Assembly (NCBI GenBank): GCA_005883855.1
Contig: VBAU01000174.1
Span: 1 to 10,965 of the forward strand
Direction: 5' to 3'
Origin: Bacteroidota bacterium
GTDB taxonomy: Bacteria; Bacteroidota; Bacteroidia; Chitinophagales; Chitinophagaceae
DNA length: 10,965 nt
Part shown: in pieces, positions 6,709 through 10,965 of the stretch
How the letters are laid out: each line of letters begins with the position of its first letter
How positions within the stretch are numbered: the first letter of the stretch is position 1
Position numbers and translations under genes: made by a program
The notes under the pieces: model-generated
What the model was told of the DNA's origin: nothing
The model's database searches: none
What the model saw: only the letters and a program-made list of their open reading frames with translations

Positions 6709-7275
6709 ATGGCAACAACCTCAGATATAAGCAGAGGAATGATTATTAAATTAGAGGGTAGCCTTTATTCCGTAGTCGAGTTCGGTGAAAACAAGACGGC
6801 CCGGGCGGCGGCAAAAGTATGGGCCAGGCTTAAGGGTGTCGATAACAACCGAACAATAGAAAAAACATGGAACAGTGGCGACTCTATATTCCCCGTAAGA
6901 GTAGAAAAGAGAACTTATCAATTCTTGTACAAAGACGACACGGGATACAACTTCATGAACACCGAAACCTTTGAACAGATCACTCTCCAGGAAGCAATGG
7001 TCGATGCTCCGCAGTTTTTAAAGGAGGGCCAGGAGGTAGGCGTGTTGATAAACACTGAGACAGATCAACCGATGAATGTCGAACTCCCCGACAAAATTGT
7101 AGTGAAAGTTACGTATAGCGAACCCGGCCTTCGTGGCGATACCGCTACGCGAACATTAAAGCCCGCCAGGGTTGAGACCGGCGCAACTGTAAACGTGCCG
7201 CTGTTTGTAAATGAAGGTGAGCTCATTCGTGTCAATACGAAAACTGGCGAGTACGTAGAGCGTGTCAAAGAATGA
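6709..7275 (+). CDS. efp: Elongation factor P (arginine-32 type)
   Basis: 188 aa, the family's usual length. EF-P binds between the P and E sites of the ribosome and relieves stalling at polyproline. The KOW-like N-domain starts MATTSDISRGMIIKL, and the two OB-fold domains follow, e.g. YQFLYKDDTGYNFMN, LPDKIVVKV and a C-terminal stretch with GEYVERV. In lysine-type EF-P the domain I loop reads PGKG with a modified Lys. Here the loop reads GENKTARAAAKV (26-37), and the tip is R32. It aligns without gaps to the NKSGRNAAVV loop of Pseudomonas EF-P, whose R32 is rhamnosylated by EarP. Two extra residues (G26, E27) sit before it. No earP, epmA/epmB or deoxyhypusine-type gene is visible in the window. 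The gene is followed by accB and accC, a cluster also seen in other bacteria. Identity as EF-P is certain; its modification is inferred. Confidence 0.96.
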   Translation: MATTSDISRGMIIKLEGSLYSVVEFGENKTARAAAKVWARLKGVDNNRTIEKTWNSGDSIFPVRVEKRTYQFLYKDDTGYNFMNTETFEQITLQEAMVDAPQFLKEGQEVGVLINTETDQPMNVELPDKIVVKVTYSEPGLRGDTATRTLKPARVETGATVNVPLFVNEGELIRVNTKTGEYVERVKE

Positions 7276-7447
7276 TCTAAACCTTTGGTGAGACTGTTAA
7301 GGTGTTGAACATTTGAAAATCAGAAAAGAGCACTTTTGCCTCGTTCACCTTACTGCACTCTCAATCTTTAAATCCTATAAATCGTTGTTCTTTTATTATC
7401 TTAGGCTCCCTGTTTAAAACCAAACTCTACTTATTAAATTGAAACAC

Positions 7448-7939
7448 ATGGATTTCAAGCAAATTCAGGAGTTGATCAAAATGATCAACAAATCCAATAT
7501 TGGTGAATTAACAGTGGAGCAAAAAGATTTTCGAATAACGATCAGGCAAAAGGAAGAACAAATAACACAAGTCGTCACAAGCCCTATTCAAGCCATACCT
7601 GTTCAACCGCAAATTACTCAACCTGCTTCGGCGTCAGCCCCTCAACAAGGTGGAACCGTTGAGAAACCCCAACCAAAGACCGAATCTTCAGCAGAAAATT
7701 ATGTACCCATTAAGAGTCCAATGATCGGTACTTTTTACCGCCGCTCAGCACCAGATTTGCCAGCATTTGCGGAAGTGGGTGATGAAGTAGCCCCCGGAAA
7801 AGTGGTCTGTATTATCGAGGCAATGAAGCTCTTTAACGAAATAGAAAGCGAAGTAAGCGGGAAGATTGTGAAAGTGTTGGTTGAAGACGCCTCCCCGGTG
7901 GAATATGATCAGCCGCTGTTTTTAGTAGAGCCTGCATAA
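7448..7939 (+). CDS. accB: Biotin carboxyl carrier protein of acetyl-CoA carboxylase
   Basis: 163 aa from ATG at 7448. A TTG three codons upstream (7439) is in frame, but the family starts with MDFKQIQELIK-like sequence, so the ATG is preferred. The protein has three parts. Residues 1-36 are a short N-terminal helix and strand (IQELIKMINKSNIGELTV). A flexible linker rich in Pro, Gln and Ala covers about 43-83. The biotinyl domain covers about 85-162. The biotin attachment motif is EAMKLFNEIES (124-134), with K127 biotinylated by BirA. PMIGTFYRRSAPD (91-103) is the typical thumb region of bacterial AccB. It carries carboxy-biotin between AccC and the AccAD carboxyltransferase in malonyl-CoA synthesis, the first step of fatty acid formation. 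A 172-base gap follows efp, in which I found no convincing promoter or terminator. accC starts 99 bases downstream. Confidence 0.95.
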   Translation: MDFKQIQELIKMINKSNIGELTVEQKDFRITIRQKEEQITQVVTSPIQAIPVQPQITQPASASAPQQGGTVEKPQPKTESSAENYVPIKSPMIGTFYRRSAPDLPAFAEVGDEVAPGKVVCIIEAMKLFNEIESEVSGKIVKVLVEDASPVEYDQPLFLVEPA

Positions 7940-8038
7940 GGAAAAACGATCCATCAAGTGAATTCAATTAAATCCTTTTTTGATTTTTCCCGCGGAGGAG
8001 TGGGTGTTGATCCGATTTTAAATTCATAACCGTTTAAT

Positions 8039-9376
8039 GTGTTCAAAAAAATTCTGATAGCAAACCGTGGTGAAATTGCGCTGAGAGTTATACGTACCTG
8101 CCGCGAGATGGGCATAAAAACTGTTGCAGTTTACTCAACTGCAGATCGTGATAGTCTGCACGTAAAATTCGCCGATGAAGCTGTGTGCATCGGTAAGCCA
8201 CAGAGCAGTGATTCCTATCTTAACATCCCTCACATTATGGCTGCTGTTGAAATTACAAATGCAGACGCCATTCATCCAGGTTATGGTTTCCTGGCAGAGA
8301 ACTCCCGCTTCGCGCAGATATGCAACGATCATGATATAAAGTTTATCGGCCCCACAGCTGACATGATAAACGCTATGGGCGATAAAATAACCGCTAAAGA
8401 AACGATGATAAAAGCGGGGGTCCCCGTGGTTCCGGGCGGTGAAGGTTTACTGCAAAGCCTGGATGAGGCTATTGGACTGGCAAAAGACATGTCGTATCCT
8501 GTGATTTTAAAGGCTACCGCTGGCGGCGGAGGGAAAGGGATGCGTGTTGTGTGGGAGGAGGTTGACATGGAAAGGGCGTACAACACGGCAAAGGCGGAGG
8601 CTGCCGCTGCTTTTAAGAATGATGGGATCTATATGGAGAAATTTGTTGAGGAGCCGCGACACATAGAGATTCAGGTAGCAGGTGACCAGTACGGTAGTGT
8701 TTGCCATTTAAGTGAGAGAGACTGTTCTATTCAGCGCCGACATCAGAAATTAGTTGAAGAATCGCCCTCACCATTTATGACAAATGAGCTTCGCTATAAA
8801 ATGGGGGAGGCAGCAAAAAAAGCAGCCGCCGCCATCAAGTACGAAAGTGTAGGCACTGTCGAATTCCTTGTCGATAAACACAGGAATTTTTATTTCATGG
8901 AAATGAATACGCGTATCCAGGTGGAGCATTGTGTTACGGAGGAAGTCATCAACTATGATCTTATCAAGGAGCAAATAAAAATTGCAACTGGCGAAAAAAT
9001 TTCAGGAGAGGACTATTTCCCTCAAATGCATTCGATCGAGTGTCGCATAAATGCCGAGGACCCTTACAACGATTTCCGACCCTCTCCGGGCCGCATCACT
9101 ACTTTGCATCAGCCGGGTGGACACGGCGTACGGGTCGACAGTCATGCTTATGCAGGCTACGTAATTCCGCCGTATTATGACTCAATGATTGGTAAACTTA
9201 TCACCATTGCCCGTACAAGAAATGAAGCGATCGATACCATGTATCGTGCACTGAGCGAGTACGTGATCGAGGGAATAAGAACTACGATTCCTTTCCACTT
9301 GCAGCTGATGAAAGACGAACGCTTCCGCAATGGCGATTTCAATACGAAGTTTCTGGATGGATTTGAATTGAAATAA
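8039..9376 (+). CDS. accC: Biotin carboxylase subunit of acetyl-CoA carboxylase
   Basis: 445 aa, close to the 449 of E. coli AccC. It is an ATP-grasp enzyme that carboxylates biotin on AccB using bicarbonate and ATP. Conserved elements in order are KKILIANRGEIA (3-14), HPGYGFLAEN (79-88), K116, K158 before the glycine loop GGGGKGMR (162-169), EEPRHIEIQ (204-212), CSIQRRHQKLVEESPSP (229-245), E275 and E288, and the signature MNTRIQVEHCVTE (289-301) with R292, Q294 and E296. RINAEDP (336-342) holds the Arg that stabilises the biotin enolate. The start is GTG at 8039, which overlaps an out-of-frame ATG at 8037. MFKKILIANRGE is the standard family N-terminus, and no in-frame ATG lies before it. 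The gene follows accB by 99 bases, is probably in the same transcript, and ends at a hairpin terminator. Confidence 0.97.
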   Translation: MFKKILIANRGEIALRVIRTCREMGIKTVAVYSTADRDSLHVKFADEAVCIGKPQSSDSYLNIPHIMAAVEITNADAIHPGYGFLAENSRFAQICNDHDIKFIGPTADMINAMGDKITAKETMIKAGVPVVPGGEGLLQSLDEAIGLAKDMSYPVILKATAGGGGKGMRVVWEEVDMERAYNTAKAEAAAAFKNDGIYMEKFVEEPRHIEIQVAGDQYGSVCHLSERDCSIQRRHQKLVEESPSPFMTNELRYKMGEAAKKAAAAIKYESVGTVEFLVDKHRNFYFMEMNTRIQVEHCVTEEVINYDLIKEQIKIATGEKISGEDYFPQMHSIECRINAEDPYNDFRPSPGRITTLHQPGGHGVRVDSHAYAGYVIPPYYDSMIGKLITIARTRNEAIDTMYRALSEYVIEGIRTTIPFHLQLMKDERFRNGDFNTKFLDGFELK

Positions 9377-9378
9377 CG

Positions 9379-9403
9379 CGATCCTCTGAGGCTGGATCGT
9401 TTT
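9379..9403 (+). terminator. Intrinsic terminator after accC
   Basis: CGATCC (9379-9384) pairs perfectly with GGATCG (9394-9399) around a 9-base loop, followed by TTTT (9400-9403). It begins three bases after the accC stop, between convergent accC and clpS. The T-tract is short, so efficiency may be moderate. In the other direction the hairpin lacks a T-tract, so it is a poorer terminator for clpS. Confidence 0.6.
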
Positions 9404-9433
9404 AAGTTGCTCGCGGTGCAATTCTCTTAAAGT

Positions 9434-9733
9434 TTAAGCTGTAATTTCAACGGTGGCCCCAATACCCCGATCAGTGATCTTGTCGCACATCGATTTTAAT
9501 TTTTCATATTCCCCTTTCTTTACGGCGCATTTACCCTGGAAGTGTATTAGGTAGGCACATTGTTCAGCTTGTTCTTCGGTATGCCCACAAACCTCAATCA
9601 GTGTCTCTATCACCCATTCGAACGTATTAACGTCGTCATTCCATACGATTAAGTTGCATGGTTCGTCAACCGACGTGATCACATCAATTTCTTCAGACGT
9701 TATAGTTTTTGTATCGTTCGAAACAGGGTGCAT
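9434..9733 (-). CDS. clpS: ATP-dependent Clp protease adaptor ClpS
   Basis: 99 aa, typical length. ClpS binds the N-terminal domain of the ClpA/ClpC unfoldase and delivers proteins bearing destabilising N-terminal residues (N-end rule). After a disordered, acidic N-terminal tail (1-25), the folded core begins NLIVWNDDVNTFEWV (27-41). The N32-D33-D34 run matches the residues that bind the substrate's alpha-amino group. IHFQGKCAV (63-71) supplies H64 and the conserved glycine. The C-terminal strand GIGATVEI (90-97) corresponds to the family's terminal segment. The N-terminal tail is needed for delivery in other species. The start is ATG at 9733. It is convergent with accC and downstream of the SPOR gene across a 156-base, structure-rich gap. 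Confidence 0.92.
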   Translation of the reverse strand: MHPVSNDTKTITSEEIDVITSVDEPCNLIVWNDDVNTFEWVIETLIEVCGHTEEQAEQCAYLIHFQGKCAVKKGEYEKLKSMCDKITDRGIGATVEITA

Positions 9734-9744
9734 TTAATGGTAAA

Positions 9745-9759
9745 ATTAAAAATTTTAAT
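9745..9759. promoter_or_regulatory. AT-rich perfect palindrome upstream of clpS
   Basis: ATTAAAA (9745-9751), a central A (9752) and TTTTAAT (9753-9759) form a 15-bp palindrome 12 bases before the clpS ATG. It could be an operator or simply AT-rich leader. No consensus promoter was seen between it and the SPOR gene. Confidence 0.3.
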
Positions 9760-9803
9760 CGCTTAGTGCAATATGACGTCAGATATTCAAAACTCTTGCC
9801 ATT

Positions 9804-9849
9804 CAGGCCCTGGAAGTAAAATAGGGGCGGTCTCTGACCGGAGGGCCTG
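9804..9849. repeat. Nested two-stem inverted repeat between the SPOR gene and clpS
   Basis: An outer stem of 8 perfect pairs joins CAGGCCCT (9804-9811) with AGGGCCTG (9842-9849). Inside it, CGGTC (9828-9832) and GACCG (9836-9840) form a 5-bp hairpin with a TCT loop. It is more GC-rich than its surroundings. Possible roles are a structured leader of clpS, a transcript-stabilising 3' structure of the SPOR gene, or a dispersed palindromic element. There is no adjoining T-tract in either direction. Confidence 0.6.
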
Positions 9850-9873
9850 GTCGCTTTCCTAATATCATTTATC

Positions 9874-9892
9874 TAAAGCCATTTGGGCTTTA
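9874..9892 (-). terminator. Hairpin at the SPOR gene stop
   Basis: TAAAGCC (9874-9880) and GGCTTTA (9886-9892) form a perfect 7-bp stem with a 5-base loop. The stop codon of the SPOR gene (9890-9892) lies within one arm. On the minus strand it is followed by GATAAATGATATT rather than a T-run. It may be a weak terminator or a 3' end stabiliser. Confidence 0.35.
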
Positions 9893-10339
9893 AGGAGTTG
9901 GCTTAATCTCCTCATTGTCCTTCTCGGGCTTTACCTCAATGAGATCAGACATGATAAAAACTCCTTTGGGGAAAACTTTGTTTAGCCGTTGCTGGTAATT
10001 CTCGGCGTCTTTTTTTTCTTTGAAATTACCCGCTTTTAATTTGAAGTAGGGGGATTGATAGATTAGGTATGATTTTAATTCCGGAAAGTACTGATATAAT
10101 TTTGTCTTAGCGCTGATAGCTTCTTCCCTGTTATTCGTGTTTACCACAAGTAGTCGAAACCCCCGGGCTACCTTTCTTGCATTGCGGGTGGTTTCTTCGT
10201 TGATTTCGGCTTGTTTTTTTATCAGCAGATCAACCCTCGGGTCCTTATGAACAATTACCGATGATGTGTCAGTGATGCCTTGCTGCGCAAATAATGAGAG
10301 GCTACCAAGGCACACAAGAGATAGGAGAAGAGACTTCAT
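9890..10339 (-). CDS. Exported SPOR-domain protein
   Basis: 149 aa from ATG at 10339. A TTG seven codons upstream (10360) is also in frame, but the ATG gives a clean signal peptide: MKSLLLSLVCLGSLSLFA, with likely cleavage before Q19. Residues 33-58 are charged and probably helical. Residues 59-130 form a SPOR domain with the usual halves, GFRLLVVNTNNREEAISAK (60-78) and PYFKLKAGNFKEKKDAENY (97-115). LKAGNF matches the conserved (V/L)xxGxF centre of the fold, which binds septal peptidoglycan glycans stripped of stem peptides. The tail is acidic and lysine-rich and ends in KPTP. There is no membrane anchor after cleavage, so it should be periplasmic. A single SPOR domain behind a signal peptide is a common Bacteroidota type without an assigned function. 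The next gene on the same strand is clpS. Confidence 0.85.
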   Translation of the reverse strand: MKSLLLSLVCLGSLSLFAQQGITDTSSVIVHKDPRVDLLIKKQAEINEETTRNARKVARGFRLLVVNTNNREEAISAKTKLYQYFPELKSYLIYQSPYFKLKAGNFKEKKDAENYQQRLNKVFPKGVFIMSDLIEVKPEKDNEEIKPTP

Positions 10340-10353
10340 AAATTTTTTTGGAG

Positions 10354-10370
10354 TTGCCAAAAGATGGCAA
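10354..10370. repeat. Small stem-loop upstream of the SPOR gene
   Basis: TTGCCA (10354-10359) and TGGCAA (10365-10370) are perfect complements around a 5-base loop, 15 bases before the SPOR ATG. It may be an operator or a leader hairpin. It covers the alternative TTG start at 10360, a further reason to prefer the ATG at 10339. Confidence 0.35.
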
Positions 10371-10398
10371 AAACCTTTCCAGAAATTATTAGAAGCAA

Positions 10399-10448
10399 GT
10401 TAAGGTCAAAGTTGAGGTTGAGAAAGACCCCTAACCTTAACCTCGAAC
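10399..10448. repeat. Imperfect hexamer array with inverted partner
   Basis: On the plus strand four hexamer-spaced units (GTTAAG 10399, GTCAAA 10405, GTTGAG 10411, GTTGAG 10417) are followed, after 8 bases, by inverted units (CTAACC 10431, TTAACC 10437). ACCTTAAC (10434-10441) can pair perfectly with GTTAAGGT (10399-10406). Alternatively, TAACCTTAAC (10432-10441) pairs with GTTGAGGTTG (10411-10420), using two G-U pairs in plus-strand RNA. The array starts at the aldehyde dehydrogenase stop and may act as its transcript end. Confidence 0.5.
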
Positions 10449-10965
10449 TAATACCCACTACCACCGCCACCAATATTCTCAATGGGATGCCACGTGGTTT
10501 TGATTTCTTGCGTGTCCATTATATAATATGGCGATTGCGCTTTTTCATTGAGCCAATTAACGCCTTTATATATTAGCACGCGTTTTACGTTCCCTGCACC
10601 TTTTTGTTGCATTTCTTTTTGGATGAGGGCATCGTTCCCGCAGTAAATGACTGCATTGACGTCCATGTGAGAGGCGAAATGAGAAAACAATTCGGAAGGC
10701 TTACCCGTCAAGATATTAACAACTCCGCCGGGCACATCAGAAGAATTAATCACCTCGGCAAAACTTACGGCGCACAGCGGTTTCGATTCTGAAGCCAAAA
10801 CGACGCATGTGTTTCCCCCGGCAATGATCGGAGCGATAGTGGAAACCAACCCGACCAGCGAATTATCCTGTTGTGCAATTACTGCCACGACTCCTGTCGG
10901 TTCCGGAACAGAAAAATTGAAGTGTGAAGAAGCGACAGGGTTCACCGTTCCAAACAGTTGCTGGT
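10448..10965 (-). CDS. Aldehyde-dehydrogenase-like protein lacking the catalytic half, 5' end outside window
   Basis: The 3' part of a gene, 171 residues visible, open to the right edge with stop TAG at 10448-10450. In-frame sequence continues upstream of GTG at 10945 (…QQLFGTVNPV), so that GTG is not the start. The visible part is the NAD-binding section of the aldehyde dehydrogenase fold: PEPTGVVAVIAQQ, PIIAGGNTCVVLASES and VPGGVVNILTG, then MDVNAVIYCGND where the family has the TGS-type turn. After this an ordinary enzyme continues for about 220 residues, including the GQxC catalytic cysteine. Here a lysine/glutamine-rich segment and the ending EIKTTWHPIENIGGGGSGY follow and the protein stops. 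The three cysteines seen (in NTCVV, PLCAV, IYCGN) are not in catalytic context. I recall degenerate aldehyde dehydrogenases with a similar WHP tail paired with an intact paralogue near deoC in some genomes, but that region is outside the window. Confidence 0.75.
   Translation of the reverse strand, partial: QQLFGTVNPVASSHFNFSVPEPTGVVAVIAQQDNSLVGLVSTIAPIIAGGNTCVVLASESKPLCAVSFAEVINSSDVPGGVVNILTGKPSELFSHFASHMDVNAVIYCGNDALIQKEMQQKGAGNVKRVLIYKGVNWLNEKAQSPYYIMDTQEIKTTWHPIENIGGGGSGY

Noticed and set aside
7276..7447. A separate promoter or terminator between efp and accB
   Set aside because: No TAnnTTTG with a spaced TTTG was found (nearest is TATCTTAG at 7398), and the AAGGTG/CACCTT complement is too far apart to be a convincing hairpin.
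7439..7447. TTG at 7439 as the accB start
   Set aside because: The ATG three codons later gives the standard family N-terminus, and a TTG start would add only three unconserved residues.
9774..9781. The palindrome TGACGTCA upstream of clpS
   Set aside because: An 8-bp palindrome is expected by chance at this scale; it is not repeated, and no matching regulator is known to me in this group.

Overview
The window looks like a chromosomal segment of a Bacteroidota bacterium, most likely Chitinophagaceae or a close relative. This is inferred from the protein families (SPOR exoprotein, ClpS, LuxE-like acyl-protein synthetase, an M42 peptidase whose sequence suits this phylum), from moderate GC, from the near absence of usable Shine-Dalgarno sequences, and from Bacteroidota-type promoter elements. 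The clearest promoter, TTTG-N19-TATCTTTG, lies upstream of efp. No rRNA, tRNA, CRISPR array, transposase or phage gene was seen.

Layout. (1) Positions 1-2808, minus strand: a tight three-gene cluster. It runs from a 56-aa membrane micro-protein with a YIDPGSGS motif (too small for routine calling), to a protein joining a kinase-like catalytic loop to a SAM-dependent methyltransferase, to a membrane-anchored alkaline-phosphatase/LTA-synthase-superfamily enzyme that leaves the window at its left edge. This is the best candidate for an uncharacterised system, probably envelope glycan or lipid head-group modification. (2) Positions 2952-5466, minus strand: an M42 aminopeptidase, a UbiA-fold membrane protein that has lost the first Asp-rich motif, and a small lipoprotein. 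(3) Positions 5517-6565, plus strand: a LuxE-like acyl-protein synthetase gene broken by a 35-bp block of five heptanucleotide units. Removing exactly that block restores a full-length, family-typical C-terminus. (4) Positions 6709-9376, plus strand: efp, accB and accC, i.e. translation factor EF-P followed by two acetyl-CoA carboxylase subunits, ending in a hairpin terminator. The EF-P carries arginine at residue 32 at the tip of its modification loop. (5) Positions 9434-10965, minus strand: clpS, a SPOR-domain exported protein, and the 3' end of an aldehyde-dehydrogenase-like gene that stops before the catalytic half of the fold.

The housekeeping part (efp-accBC, clpS) is ordinary. The points of interest are the heptamer-disrupted LuxE gene, the kinase/methyltransferase/phosphotransferase operon with its micro-protein, the Arg32-type EF-P, the truncated aldehyde dehydrogenase, and several intergenic repeats and fold-back structures. 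No intergenic gap exceeds 300 bases.
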